A stretch of 64,000 nt of DNA. It comes from Gnetum montanum (lineage: Eukaryota; Streptophyta; Gnetopsida; Gnetales; Gnetaceae). Where the stretch lies: contig MNCI01023893.1 in NCBI GenBank assembly GCA_015680685.1, positions 1 through 64,000 of the forward strand. Direction: 5' to 3'. Position 1 is the first letter of the stretch, and each line of letters begins with the position of its first letter. Position numbers and translations under genes: made by a program. Positions 1-12,612 of the stretch are shown here, in pieces. The notes beneath the pieces were generated by a model. The model saw only the letters and a program-made list of their open reading frames with translations. It was not told the origin of the DNA and did no database searches.

Positions 1-2090
1 CCTAATTGAAGATCATATACAAGATATCTTATTTCATGTGGTTTAGGCTATCTAGAAGCATAAGATACTACCTTACTATCTTGCATTAATACATATCCAT
101 AGCCTTCACCATAGGAATTTGTACATAAATTGTACAATCTTCATAAATTTGAGGAGATTAGTATAGGAGTCATGACCAATAACTTTTTCAACTTTTCAAA
201 GGCTACTTGACATGTTGGGCTCTAAGTAAAAACTATTTCTTTTCTTAGTACCTATATTAAGGGAACTAAAATCATGGAAAAATTCTCTACAAATATATTA
301 TATCATCTTTCTAGTCCAAGGAATCTTTAAGCATCTCACACTACCTTAAGAATATACTAATCTTTGTCCACTACAATATTGATAGGATCCATAACTATTC
401 TAGCTCTAGAGATGGCATTTCCTAGAAATTGAATTTCTAACTTTCAAAATAAATACTTTGACATTTGTGAATATAACTAATTATTAGCATATGAATTAAT
501 GCTTATATATTATTAATTTTAGATTATTTTCTTTGATTTAGAAGCTAGACGTGACCTCATAAAAGCCATAATCACCTCCAATTTATAGTTCTGGGAGCTT
601 TATTTATAATTTCTAGCCATGGAAACTCTTCTAATGAGCTAGCAAGACAGTATGAGAACATCTAAGCATTTAAGGGATGATATGAAGTTTTTCCAGTTAA
701 CTTTCAAATTGAAAATGCCTAAAACTTCATTGGAATAGGAATTGCAATTTGATGTGACCCATAGTGGCTTGTAGTACACATTCCTCTATTGAATACAAGG
801 TGATGCATATTGTAGTTGCCTTCAACATAGAGGGAATTATGATAAACTAGAAGAGGTGACTAGATGTGACCTACATCAAGTTGTAATAAATATATTTCTA
901 GGAGATCACTTTTATCAGTGCAAGGGTTTGTGATCCATAGTTCATCTAGATCATTTAAATTCTAGACCATGAGAAACTAAATAGTTAACTATTGAGGACT
1001 TATTTAGGATGGCTACAACTTGTCATGACTAGCATTAGTTACTTGTTACATGCTAAATATGGCTTGGACAAGGAGCTATGACCTCATGTGACCCATAGTA
1101 GGTTGTAATAGATAGTTAGAAGTTATTTCAACTACCAAATAGAAGCTAAAATGATATGTATTGAAGTAAAATCAAATGTTGGATCATCAAAGATCATGAT
1201 ATCATAGAAAATTGAGAGAGAGAACTAACATAGAATAAAAATAATTGAGAATTGAGAATTATTATTCGTGAATTGATATTATAATGTTTCTTTCATTAAT
1301 TTAGGTAATTATTTTCTAGCATGTTTCTTAATTTTATACATCATAAACACAATAATCCTAGAACTTCCATTCCACATAATCCATGGTCTCTCATTTGATT
1401 AATTTACTATATTCTACAACACAAGAACATAAATTATAATCAACATTTTGATGTCATTATGATTGTCATGGATTATGGTGTCAAAATTTCTTTTTGCTGA
1501 ATGTTTAATTTGGTTATTTTATTGTTTTATTATGAATACTAATTCACTTATTATTATGTAATTAGAAGAACTATTAAAGTTGTAATTGAATTTGATAGAT
1601 ATGTAGATATTTGTTTTTATTTTAGAATTTTCTTTGATTGATGAAATTGCTGAATTGGAAAATCAATTGTTACCATGAGTTTAGTGCTTTCTTCTTATTT
1701 TTCTTTTGAATTAGCTTTTCTTCTATATTTTGTAATTTTATTTTAGTTTTATGATTTAGACACATGAGAAAGAGAAGAGATTTGTTAGAGATACCTTGCC
1801 TTGAACATATGTTCTAAAAAGAAGATTGAAGATAGTTTCCATGTCATTTGAAGAATCTTCTTCCTCTTTAAGAAATTTAAGAAAAAAATCATCATGGTAG
1901 GATAGACTCCCAATTTATCAAATTATGGTATAATCCTAAACTCTACCAACTAGGAGTAATATGATAATGTTGATGCTTTTCAAACCCTTCTTAGTTTGAC
2001 CATAAGTGGGATACAATTCATAGTCCTATTCTTAAATTCTACTCAACCTAATTAAGTGTCAATGACCCTTGGTGTGCCTACTTAATTTGG
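1..2090. other. AT-rich non-coding DNA, probable decayed LTR or leader
   Basis: No supported gene. A motif with the core 'tgtgacc' followed by 'gttgtaata' or 'cttgtagta' recurs near 755, 865 and 1082, suggesting degenerate internal repeats such as are common in LTR U3 regions. An Athila-like gag remnant begins just downstream, so this may be its LTR and leader. No LTR ends or primer binding site could be fixed. Confidence 0.3.
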
Positions 2091-2094
2091 GTTT

Positions 2095-4370
2095 CAAACA
2101 TCAGTATTAAATAGTCCAAGTCCATTTAGTACTATTTCTATAACTTAGCCTCTTTTTGTTGGTATTTCAACTTCTTCTTTGTTAATCCAAATGGCTAATC
2201 CTTCATTTCAAACTTAGCCTACCATTCAACAAGAAAATTCCATCTATTTTCTAATTACTTCTAAAAAATTTACTAATGTTTTTCAGTACCAATAAGTGCA
2301 TCATTAGTACCTTCAAATCACACATCAAACATTTTTGAATGTCCTTTCATAACCTGCTCAAAATACATGGCTTGACATATCATATCAAATAATCCCAGAT
2401 TCAATTTAATCTATGCAATCTTCAATTTCTATGAATTATTAAAATAATGCACAATTATATATACCTATTTCTTAGCCTACAATTCCATTTAATCCCCATT
2501 CATTTTCTATATCACGAAACCCAAGTGTTCAACAAGCAATCCCTCAACAAACTTCATTTATGCAAGTACCACAAAAAGCATTTCCAAATGTGCATGCTTT
2601 TATGAACATTATCTAATAAAGTAAATTAATATTAAATGTTTATGTCACTTAATTAGTATCCTAATTAATATCACACCTTCTTACACATCATCTTATTCCT
2701 ATAGGTAATCAACTAAATCAATTTTTATAATTTTACAAACAAGTTCCTCCTCAAGGTATGCCAACTCAATTATCTTTAATGGACTTAATGGGTAAGAAGT
2801 CTACTTGCTATTCTTTCTTCCTTATCATACCTCTTGATATAGATGTGAAAATGAAGAATTTATAAATGTTTACTCAATTTTTGAATACTAATGATAAGGA
2901 TCCATATCATCATATTCAAGCTTTTGAGACTTTGATCATAGCATGTGGTAATAATGTAAGGGAATGTACTAAAATAAGTGTATTTTTTCCCTTTTCAAGA
3001 TCATGCATTATCATGATATATATCCCTTAAAATATATTCTATAAAATTTTGGAATGAATTTAAAGATGAATTTCTAAATATATTTTTATCGACTACTAAG
3101 ATTCATCTTTATAAAAAACAACTCTCAAGCTTTCAATAAAAAGAAAATAAAAAATTATGCATAATCTTGGGAGAGGTTTAAAGATATCAAGGTTAAAAAT
3201 CCTAATCATGGTTTTACAAAACATCAATTATGAGGCTTTTTTATTAATGGTGTAGCACCTCTTACCAAGAAAAAAATATATTTTTCATGTGATGGTAGTA
3301 TTATAAAAATGACTCCAGATGCTACTTTTGAGGTCCTTGATCAAATCGTTGATTAATACAAGAGTTGGCCTATAAATATCAAGGCCAATTTAGTGGAACA
3401 TATAATTATGGAAGGCTTGTAGAAACAAATTGAGAAGGTAAATAATAAATTTTCTTCTTTATCTTTACCTTCTAACTCTAATGTCTAGGTTCAATCATCT
3501 TTAGAATAAAAGGAAGCATCCTCTATGAAAGCCATTGAGGGAATTCATAACTCTAAGCAAAAACAAGCTAGAGATATGGATTTTTCTTATTCTTGTATTA
3601 TTTTTGAGAATATTGACCATACTACTGATGGTTAACTAATTTTTCCTTTTATTAAAGTGCAGGCCAATGTAGTAAGTGGATAATTTAAAGGATCTACATC
3701 TCGAGGTAGGGGTTGGAACTAAAATTCTAATTAAAATTATTAGAATCATCCTTAATATATATCTGATTATTAGAATAACTATAATAATTTTATTAGACCT
3801 TGGAGGTTAAATCAAAATAAAGATTTTCAGCAACAAGTATTGCAAAAACATGAAAATCTTCAACAAATGTTACAACAATATAATGATCATATTATTAAAA
3901 TTATTTAAGTATTACAACTAAAACATTCATTACCAACATAATCTAAGAAAAATACAAAGCCTTGTAATAGAAAATAGTTACACATTATTTCCTCTCATGT
4001 AATAGACAATAGACAATAGTTGCACATGATTTCCTCTCATGAAATGGATTTACAAGAAGTGGTAAATTTCTTGATCCCAAACCTTCTTCAAACAAGTCTA
4101 TGAGGAAAAAGGAGTTACATGATGAGATTGAAAAAATCTTTACTAGGGAGCTTCATATGATGGAAGAACCTAAACCAAAGATTGATTCAAATGATTCCAA
4201 TGTAAGTTCTTCCCCTCATTCTCCATTTCCACATAGACTTGAGTCGAAGGAGATTAAGGATAAAAAACCTGAAAACTTGTTTAAGGGTGTTACATTCCAT
4301 ATTTCACTTCTAATGGCTATTGAAGATACCCCACAATATTTTAAGTATTTAAAGAAGTATTTTCTATGAA
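2095..4370 (+). pseudogene. Athila-like Ty3/gypsy gag remnant
   Basis: A gag polyprotein would form the retrotransposon capsid. Translation shows a Gln/Pro-rich N-terminal part (about 2100-2750) and then a gag core (about 2770-3420). The core has the segments DPYHHIQAFETLI, FWNEFKDEFLNIFLSTTKIH and NPNHGFTKHQL, followed by FFINGVAPLTKK and MTPDATFEVLDQIVD. The order and the 'H-G-F..Q...FF.NG....T' pattern match Athila-type gag proteins. A basic Arg-Gly patch lies near 3700. Then comes an open stretch of 89 codons (4100-4369, rich in Lys, Glu and Ser) in the usual position between gag and protease. Many stops (TAG, TAA) and at least one frameshift interrupt it, so it is dead. No protease or RT follows; the element is truncated. 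Lineage assignment is by recalled motif pattern. Confidence 0.6.
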
Positions 4371-5505
4371 AAAAAATAATAATTTCCAAGCCTGTTAACA
4401 AGACATCACATCCTTAGATGTATCAGCAAACATCAGTTATACGATATATTAGACATTATGAATATAAAGAAAATATATAAAATGAAAAATATATGTGATA
4501 TTTTACATTATGTTTAAAGGAAATAATAGGGAAAATGCATAAAGAAAAAGAAAATAATGCTTTATTAATATGAAATAATGTATCTAGATCAAACTCCAAG
4601 AGTGTTCCTTAGGGTTTTCTTCCTTTGACATCTATCCCTTAGAGGAAATGTAGCATTGCCACCATGGTTAGGCCTATAACCTAGCTAGAAGGGATGACCA
4701 ATCCACTTCTGGTTATGCTTCACCTAGCTTTCTGTGACTTACTATACTAGTTCCACCACTCCATGCTAGCACAACCTCCAACCCTAGGTATAAATGCCTT
4801 AGGTCAAACCCCCAAAGGTTATCTTAAGAGACATGTTTGTTATTACAATACACTTGTGGCTTTCTTGTACTAGCTCCACCACTCCATTCTAGCACAACCT
4901 CTAACCCTAGGTATTAATTCCTTAGGTGCAACCCCCAAGGGTTACCTTTAGAGACACATCTATTATTACAATGCACCCTTTCAGGTCTTAATCACAACTA
5001 TCCTTTTATTTCTTGTTAGGATAATAATAATACTTGTTATGAAGAGACACCATCTTCATTAGGTAGTAGCATCATTTGTGAATGGGGATTTGATAATCTA
5101 CCCCCCTTAGGTTTTTTTCATCCTTAAATGAGTCCACGTTCATTATCTCTTTCTAGGTCCAATGCTTCTATTATGATCATGTGCTCCAATAATTTGATTT
5201 CTCCTTTAAACTTAAAGTTGTTGCTTACTTATTCTGCAAACAAAATATATGTGAGAAAAATATATGGAGAATTAAGTATTACTTTCTTAATACTTACCTT
5301 ATGTTTTTAATATAATAACAAGAGGTGAATTAAAGATCTACCAACCAAAAATTATGAGTCCTAACTATGATCACACAAAGTGCAACTTGGATCTAGTTAC
5401 CCAAGTTGAAAGCATGAAAAATTCTTTATTTCCAATTTTTATTACCTTATATATTTAACTTATCTAATTAAAATATAAATTAAAAAATGAACAAAATAAT
5501 AAGAT
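4371..5505. other. Non-coding DNA with tandem repeat
   Basis: No convincing coding region. It holds the two-copy 123-bp repeat listed separately. Around 5128-5310 there are short open frames on both strands (minus: a Lys/Glu-rich segment containing FKFKGEIKLLEHMI), but no recognisable domain. Confidence 0.4.
4741..4985. repeat. Two-copy imperfect tandem repeat, about 123 bp
   Basis: The block beginning 'ttccaccactcc' at 4751 recurs as 'ctccaccactcc' at 4874. Both copies continue with 'agcacaacct', 'ccctaggta', 'ccttaggt', 'agagacat/c' and 'attacaat' in the same order, giving a period of 123 bp. The copies differ by scattered substitutions. Origin unknown. Confidence 0.75.
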
Positions 5506-5507
5506 CA

Positions 5508-6780
5508 TTAATAAAAGTAAGGGTGAGATACTTCCTGATCTTGATCAACCTTATGAACTAATGGGACTAATTGTAATTCTACCATAACTGGTATGTGATT
5601 GGATGGTCTTGTTTTGGATGGAAAGGCTTGATCTTGATTCTTCTGGACGTCTTCTTTAGAAATCAACTCTAGCAACTTGTTAACTTGAAAGAATCTAACA
5701 TCATACGAAATATCATCCAATGCCTCAATGAAGAATGTTGTTGACCCATCCTCATTAATAATTGTAGAATAATTGGTAAACTATGATTCTTGATGAATGC
5801 TATGCATCAACATCCTCTATTCCTAAATTCTAGAAGCTAATTTATCTACTAAAGATTCAAAGTAAGTATAATATGCATTGGCTAATGGATATTCATGCTA
5901 AATTGTTGAAAATATCTTCTTCAAGTTATGTTCATCTTCTAAAGATTTCTTTACAAATCCATATTTTAAGAATTGATAAATACTATTTCCAAATTTTGCA
6001 TTGAAGTCTCCATAAAGAATAAATGAAACTAGATTGGTATAACTTAGGAATAACTTATTCTTCAAATTCTCTTCTATTTTCTTAATCAAGTATGCTCCTT
6101 GACATAATTTGACATCTAAACATGTAGGTTTGACAATTATATGTGTGTTAACCACACATACACATCTTCCTAATAATTCAATTTTTAAAATCAATGCCAA
6201 GGCTATGTGATGTTATTTGAAATCTTAATTGTTCTTTCTTTTCCATCTCTTGAAGTTCCAGAATTTCAAAAATCATATTTGTAAAACTTCATTCAAATCT
6301 TTGTACCAATTTAGACGTAGCTTCTTCATAAAAGATAGCACAACCATCCATGTTGTGATTTTTACAATATGCTAATTTATATGGCTCAAAAGAAGAACTC
6401 CTATATGAACCTTTTTTATTGTAAATACCTATGTATCCTATCTTTTCCAATTGTAGTTGAAATTGATATAGAAATTCCTATGGCAAGACCTCTTGTAGGT
6501 ATAAAACATTAGCATCAGAATCTTGTAACTCTACTAAATGCATGGGTATCGATACTCATGCCAGTCCAAAGCCCATGGTGAACATAGTGAATGTTATTTC
6601 TCACTTGCTAGGGTTCTTGCAAGCACATTGTATGTTGCAAATTTTATTCTCATTCCTAGATTCTCTTTTGGATCATTACTCTTTATGGGTATCATCCAAC
6701 TTGTAGAGATGAGATTTTGAGTCTACATGTTGTTTTGTCACATGATTTAATTGCAAGATGAATTGATATACATCTTCTTG
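5508..6780 (-). pseudogene. CCR4-type deadenylase (EEP family) pseudogene, apparently intronless
   Basis: A living homolog would be a Mg-dependent endonuclease/exonuclease/phosphatase-fold nuclease that shortens mRNA poly(A) tails, close to the plant CCR4 homolog 4/nocturnin branch. Reading the minus strand in order one sees IKFATYNVLARTLASE, CSPWALDWHEYRY, DANVLYLQEV (catalytic Glu), LEKIGYIGIYNKKG, NMDGCAIFYEEA, CVVNTHIIVKPTCLDVKL, LYGDFNAKFGNSIY (catalytic Asp/Asn), PLANAYYTYF, then LDDISYDVRFFQVNKLLEL and RPSNHIPVMVELQLVP. This covers the whole nuclease fold in about 1.15 kb with no visible intron, which suggests a retrocopy. The usual Ser-Asp-His near the C-terminus reads Ser-Asn-His. 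Stops and frameshifts (for example near 6545 and 6475) kill it. No poly(A) tail or target duplication could be recognised, so a processed origin is inferred. Exact subfamily is uncertain. Confidence 0.8.
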
Positions 6781-9437
6781 ATCATTGAAGATCATTCTAT
6801 TTCATCCATTGATTCTCCAATTGATATACCAACTGCTTCATTGATTGATAATCAACTAATACTGATAGAAAAACTGATTCTCTAACTAATTTAACTACAT
6901 TATCTAATTTTAGTAATATTTAATGACATCATATAATTTTAGTAATATGTAACTATATTATCTAATTCTTAATGACCTTTCTACCCCCTTAAGAACACTA
7001 ACTCTAGAAGTATAATTAATGACATGCTATAGTAATCTTAAGACTGTTTGTAAGGGTTATGCATTAAATCTTAACTCCCAAAAGGTTGAATTTATGATAT
7101 CAAGAAATTATCGAGTGCCCAAACAATAAATATAACGTCATCATTGAGTTCAAAAGGGTGAAAAATATTGGAAATTACTATTCATGTATTGAAAATGGAC
7201 ATCATATGCTCAAGTTGTGTAAACATTAAACTTTTGAGGATATTGAGGTGCTATATTAGGCGAGTAAAAATTAATTTTTGGGATTCCTTGGGATGGATCT
7301 GACCTCACCATTATTTCCAAAAGATTGAAAACTATAGGAAAAAACTCTTAATTTACCAAGAAATCCTTCCAAAAGGAAAATTTATGGCTTCTAGAGTCTA
7401 AAATATTTAGTCCAAAAAATGAGACTTCCAAAGAGGTTACTCATCCTAGTTCTACCCTAGGGCAAGCATGCTTAATTGTAGAATCTTTATGTATGTTGCT
7501 ACCAATGTGCCAAGTTTTAATTTTGAAAATATTTATGCACTTTATTAATTTAAATCAATGATTAATGAATTTTCTATTAACTAATGGGCATTTTTAAACT
7601 TCCATTAGTTGATGGGAATTTCAAATTTCTTGTCTATTGATAAAGAATTTTCTATTGCTCAGTGATAGGGATGATGATGGTAATGACCATGGTGATGCAC
7701 TAGCGATGGATTCTGAAGAGTCTATTGGCAACATCAATGTTAAATGTTAAATGTTTCATATACTAGAATTTATATTCTCATGGGGATTATAATGTCTTTT
7801 CCATTTTAGAGGTTAGAACATTTTGAAAAAGCAAATCCGTAATATAGAATATTATAAAGCTTACATGGAATTATTTGTAATTCATTATTTATGTAGCCAA
7901 GATTATGCACTCATTACCAAAACTTAATTATTATGTCTAGTACCTTTTAGTGAAGACTTTTCATTCATAATAGCATGAGCCACCTTTCTTTCTAAAACAC
8001 TCTAGGAATTATAACTTTGATGGATTTGGAACTTAATTAATGTAATACAAATCTTGTGCTTCATGCTATAGTATTATGCATACTTGCTACTAGCTTTGTT
8101 GTTCTTATATTGGTTCTTTCATCCCTTATTTTTCCATTTACATAATTTTCATTTCTATGTGATAGTTTAATTTAGCCTACTATTTATTATCTTTGGTATT
8201 TTTCTAATGAGTCTTTTTCTGCATTTAGTTTTACATTTCATACTTTTGGTACCACTTTGATAACAAAGTAACATTATTTTGGGGGTCACAACCTTGTTCT
8301 ATTTCAAATTTATCATTCCTTATGCTTTTTATATAATTTATTGTTTTAGATTTATGCCATTTTTGTGTTTGTACTAATTTTTTTATGGGCAGCCCACCTT
8401 CCACATGTATTACATTACAAGTGCAAGCTTCAATAGCAGCAACACCAGATCTCATTATCTAGCTACAAGAGTAGGAGGTTGAGTAGTAGTGCCTCCATTA
8501 GGAGTGTATGAAGTGCTTAGAGTAGGAGCAAAAAGAGGCAAAGCTCCCTACAGTGCCCATTTATGCACCTAGGAACTCAAAGTCTTTGGTAGAGCTCATC
8601 AAGTCTCTAATGGTGGCATTAATCTAGATCCATAACTCATCATGAAAAGTGAAAACGCATACTATGAGGAGGAGGTGCATCAATTCTAGTTAAACATTTA
8701 GAAATACCTTAGCTTCTCCATAGGATTTCATAGTTGGGGATACCACCATTACCATCACATAGTAGCTGATTATCTAGTTGTTGAACATGAAGATTGATTT
8801 CCAATGTTAGCACTTTGTAGTGGTTCATTATAGCAAAAGAACAAGCTAGCAAATTCTTGCACACATGTATAGAAAGATGATACAAGTTGATCCTCTAGTA
8901 TTATTTCTCTTGAGAGGAGGTTTCTTGGAAAGGATGTAATGACTAATATTCTAGAAAATTCATATTTTACCCATGTCATGTTCTTCAAAATGATTATTCT
9001 TGACAATTTTGAGGATCCATGCATCCTCAACTATCCATTCATAGTCTTGTCTAAAATGGAGATGGTGGTGAGGGATGCCAATGATGTTCCTTTTCCATCA
9101 AGCAGCTTAATCTTGTATTGGCATTGAAAGTACCTACTCTAACCTTCTTAATGGAGAAGATTATCACATGGGGGAAGGATGAATTATCTCATTTGAGATG
9201 TGCATTCTACATCTAGTGGATGTCATGGACTAGGTTGAAGAAGATTTGCTAGTGTTACAACCAAAAATATTGGTAGCTAGAAAGCCAAGGATTCTTAGCT
9301 ATGAACACTATCAACCCTGAATCCCTAGGGCCTCTAAGAGAAAATGATATTTAAGGTATCTTAGATGGTCTAGTAGATCACCCAAGGACATAGGGGTGGA
9401 AAATAGAATTTTGAAAAATGTAAAAATTACAAATTTG
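6781..9437. other. Unassigned AT-rich DNA
   Basis: No domain can be assigned. Around 7085-7500 (+) a translated segment contains a possible degenerate zinc knuckle (YYSCIENGHHMLKLC, first Cys missing), which could be a LINE or gag trace. Between 8230 and 9130 short open frames lie on both strands; the minus frames at 8231-8455 and 8770-9030 are the longest but resemble nothing I recognise. The segment ends at the LINE target site. Confidence 0.35.
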
Positions 9438-9453
9438 AAAACCAAAAATGAAT
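9438..9453. repeat. Left target-site duplication of the LINE (16 bp)
   Basis: The sequence aaaaccaaaaatgaat occurs here and again, identically, at 16123-16138. The two copies bracket the GC-rich insertion exactly, with AT-rich host DNA on both outer sides. Confidence 0.95.
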
Positions 9454-9454
9454 T

Positions 9455-10697
9455 GTCCGTAGCCGTGAGCACCTTCGCCACAGAGACCGAGATGGGCCGG
9501 GTGGCGCGCTTGGCCCAAATCCTCCCCCAGTAGCCATAGAGCTCGTCAACGATCCCTTGCAGATCAGTAACCACCACCCCAGCCTGGGAACAGAGGCTGC
9601 GAATGTGGGTATCGCTCCGGGTCTTGGCCATGGCGAAGAAGAACTTTGTATGCTGGTCCCCCTCGCGGAGCCACCTAACCCGAGACCGCTGTTGCCAATA
9701 GAGCTCCTCCTCGCTATCGAGACTCTGGAGTTCGCGAAGGAGGTGCATCTCTTCCATGTGTAGGTCCTCCCCATTCTCTTGTCGCACCTGGATGCGTCCG
9801 AGCTGTGCCCGAGCCAGCTTGTGGATCGCTCGAAACGAAAACTTCTCCCCCACTGGGAGGGCTCGGATGGCCCACTTGAGCCAATGGAGGGCCTCTTTGA
9901 CGAAGGTCCGGGGGTCCACCCAACTCGGTCGGTAGTCGGCCCAGACATCTTCCACCAGCGGGTGAAGCCACGACTTGGCCAGCCATGAAGGTTCGAACCG
10001 AAAGGGGTGTGGGGCCCGGGGCGGGGACAGGCCAATGGACACCACGAGCGAGCGGTGGTCAGAAGCAGCCCTCTCCTACCCAGTCACAGTGATGGCAGCG
10101 CTAAGGAGCAGAGTGGAACTCACACACACCCTATCGATACGGGTGAGAACCCGGTGCACCCCCCACTGCCGGTTACACCAAGTGAAACGGCAGTTCGCAC
10201 TAGGCAGATCAACAAGAGACGAGCGCTCCAGGAACTCCATAAAATCAGGCACACCCGGAGGGGGGGGTGGCCCCCCCAGATTTCTCCCAGGGGTACAAAC
10301 GCTGATTGAAGTCGCCGACAACCACCCAGGAGCTGTGGTCCGGCACCAGTGAGGCCACCCGATTCAGCTCCTGGAGCTGTAGCTCCCATGCCTGCACCCC
10401 ATAGAAATTGGTCAGCCAAAATCCATGGGCATGGAAGAGAACCATGATGGTCCATGGGGAGGCATCCACCAGACTAGAAGCTGACCGAGCAAGAATAGCC
10501 AGGCTGCCAACCCGGCCCCGGCAGGGGTGCAGGTACATGATCCAGTCCAGCCACTGGAGGTGACTGGACTCCACAGCCTGCAGCTTGGTTTCCTGGAGAC
10601 AGACCACGTCACACGTTTCCTCTTGGACAATATTGCATAGGGTATTTCATTTATAGGGGGTACCCTGCCCCCTGCAATTCCAACTAAGAATCTTCAT
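9455..10697 (-). pseudogene. LINE ORF2, N-terminal part: APE-type endonuclease and pre-RT linker
   Basis: The endonuclease nicks the genomic target for target-primed reverse transcription. The likely start is the ATG at 10697, giving MKILSWNCRGQGTPYK, the standard beginning of plant LINE ORF2. Then follow VVCLQETKLQ (catalytic Glu), SWVVVGDFNQRLYP (Asp/Asn), FTWCNRQWGVHRVLTRIDR, and a linker with SRVRWLREGDQHTKFFFAMA and SVAKVLTATDNS. The sequence stops exactly at the target duplication, where the RT should begin; the RT is instead found at 12.6 kb on the other strand. It is interrupted by a TGA where a Trp is expected after PYK, and by frameshifts, one near a long G run at 10259-10273. It is the inverted half of one ORF2 whose other half starts at about 12613. 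Confidence 0.9.
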
Positions 10698-10853
10698 GTG
10701 CAACCAGAGGGGTGGCGCTGGTAGAACTCCCGTAGAATCTGTTCTTGACCCAAGTCGATGTGACGCTGGGCTTACCGTCCTCTGGATCGGGACACGGTCG
10801 GGCGGCCTGGGCGGCCCTCCCTCTCATGGACCACGGGGGTGCAGCCGGTCTCC

Positions 10854-12555
10854 CTAGCGGTAGATGGCAGCGCATTGCACTGTCGGGTCCTGGTACTCCG
10901 TCGAACGACGTTGACCCATTCCTCCAGTGGGGAGGGGGCACTGGTTGCGGCTCGAGGGATGGGGATGGGGGGTAGGGGCTAGGGATTGGGATCGATTAGG
11001 TGACCGGACGAGGGACCCGTAGATGGTATCAGGGGAGAGGGAATGCGGGGGAGTAGTGGGGAAACGTGATGNNNNNNNNNNNNNNNNNNNNNNNNNNNNN
11101 NNNNNNNNNNNNNNNNNNNNNNNNNNNNNNNNNNNNNNNNNNNNNNNNNNNNNNNNNNNNNNNNNNNNNNNNNNNNNNNNNNNNNNNNNNNNNNNNNNNN
11201 NNNNNNNNNNNNNNNNNNNNNNNNNNNNNNNNNNNNNNNNNNNNNNNNNNNNNNNNNNNNNNNNNNNNNNNNNNNNNNNNNNNNNNNNNNNNNNNNNNNN
11301 NNNNNNNNNNNNNNNNNNNNNNNNNNNNNNNNNNNNNNNNNNNNNNNNNNNNNNNNNNNNNNNNNNNNNNNNNNNNNNNNNNNNNNNNNNNNNNNNNNNN
11401 NNNNNNNNNNNNNNNNNNNNNNNNNNNNNNNNNNNNNNNNNNNNNNNNNNNNNNNNNNNNNNNNNNNNNNNNNNNNNNNNNNNNNNNNNNNNNNNNNNNN
11501 NNNNNNNNNNNNNNNNNNNNNNNNNGGGGGAAGCTGGGTGGTAGGGCGGGGGCCGCAGACGCCCCTTACGGGCCATGGTGACCCAGTTGCCCTCCTCGAG
11601 GAGCTGGTGGGCAGGATTGGTGGAGTGGGCCTTGCGAGAGCAATAGTCTACCTCAAGGTGGCCCTACTTACCACAACAACCGCACCCCCCGGCTTGGCTG
11701 TGCGGCGGGGCGGGCTGCGCACGGACAGGTCCCCATCGTCCAAGTTTTCGTAGGTAACTTGTAGGGATTCCTCACCCCCCGGAAGCTCCAAAACGACCTC
11801 TCGGACCAGGTCGTTCTTGGCCAGGCTGCGCCAGACACAGAAGCGGGCATAGCCCAACCTGTCCAGTAACCGCGTGACCCGGTCGAAAGCATGAACTTGT
11901 CGAAATGTCCCGCCACCTCCCGCAGAAACTCAAGGCCCCATAACTCCCATTGGATACCGGCCACCCGGATCCAAACGGGGGCACGGGCGAACAAATTGGG
12001 CTCTCTGTGTGCCCCGGGGCACCATGGGTCAGTGCGAGACCCCGGGCCTCGTAGAACCAAGGTCCGCCGAGAAGGATGGAGTCGCGGGCCCGCAGGGAGG
12101 GGAGGACGAAGAGAAGCAGGTCCTCCGAGAGGATCCGGACGGTCATGCCCTCCAGCTTCCACTGCTCCCTGACCTAGCGCCGAATCAGGTCTAAACGGGG
12201 GTAGATCCCCCTGGAGACGAACCGACCGATGAGGCTCCGTTCCATGGTGCGCACACCGTCTATGGGGGGGGGTACGGATGCGAAGGCGCAAGGTGTGGTT
12301 GGAACAGAAGTGGGCCTCAATGGCCCTGCACAGAGCAGTGGGCACCGGGGAAACCGTAGCCGCGCCAGCACCTGACCCCTGAGACTCCACATCCGAAGCC
12401 GTGGGGGTCCCGGCGCCCCCCGTCGTGGCCGCCTGAGTCGTGGCTGTGGTTGCGGCCGTCCCAGGCCCTACTGTGCCTGCAGCCACCATAGTCGTGGCCG
12501 TCGCGACGACCGTAGTCATCGTGGCCATCGCGGTCGTCGTTGTCGTTGCTGTCAC
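10854..12555 (-). pseudogene. LINE ORF1: DUF4283-like RNA-binding protein with zinc knuckle
   Basis: ORF1 proteins of plant LINEs bind the element RNA. Minus-strand frames show MERSLIGRFVSRGIYPRLD (ATG at 12245, although the frame stays open to 12392), RILSEDLLLFVLPSLRARDS, LGGPWFYEARGLAL, NLFARAPVWIRVAGIQWELW and LEFLREVAGHFDKFMLS. This is the DUF4283 pattern. Farther on are LGYARFCVWRSLAKNDLV and then a CCHC-like knuckle, CGCCGK-stop-GHLEVDYC, followed by NWVTMARKGRLRPP. An assembly gap (11072-11525) removes the central-to-late part, and a Pro/Ser-rich tail continues to a stop near 10854. The frames are shifted against each other several times. The true start is uncertain because a triplet-repeat tract lies upstream. 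Confidence 0.8.
11072..11525. other. Assembly gap (454 N)
   Basis: A run of N interrupts the inverted ORF1 segment of the LINE. It lies in very GC-rich sequence with G and C homopolymers. Its real length is unknown. Confidence 0.99.
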
Positions 12556-12612
12556 GGTCGTGGCCGCTGTTGTTGCTGCCGGTGCTGTTGCCCACCACCA
12601 CCACCATCAACA
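12425..12612. repeat. GTC/GTT/GCC triplet-rich tract at the LINE inversion junction
   Basis: Imperfect triplet repeats of the type gtcgtggcc, gtcgtcgttgtc and gctgttgttgctg, ending in caccaccaccaccatcaac, fill this interval. On the minus strand it would be the 5' leader or low-complexity N-terminus of ORF1. The orientation switch between the two LINE halves falls at its right edge, near 12600-12615. Confidence 0.7.

Noticed and set aside
7085-7500. Possible LINE ORF1 or gag fragment with a zinc-knuckle-like segment
   Set aside because: The first Cys is missing, spacing is off, and no neighbouring DUF4283 or RT sequence supports it.
8231-9127. Open frames of 60-86 codons on both strands
   Set aside because: No recognisable domain, no continuity across frames, and lengths expected by chance in AT-rich DNA.
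11023-11581. Long open frames of 170-240 codons on both strands
   Set aside because: Most of their length is the run of N; they are artefacts of translating the gap.
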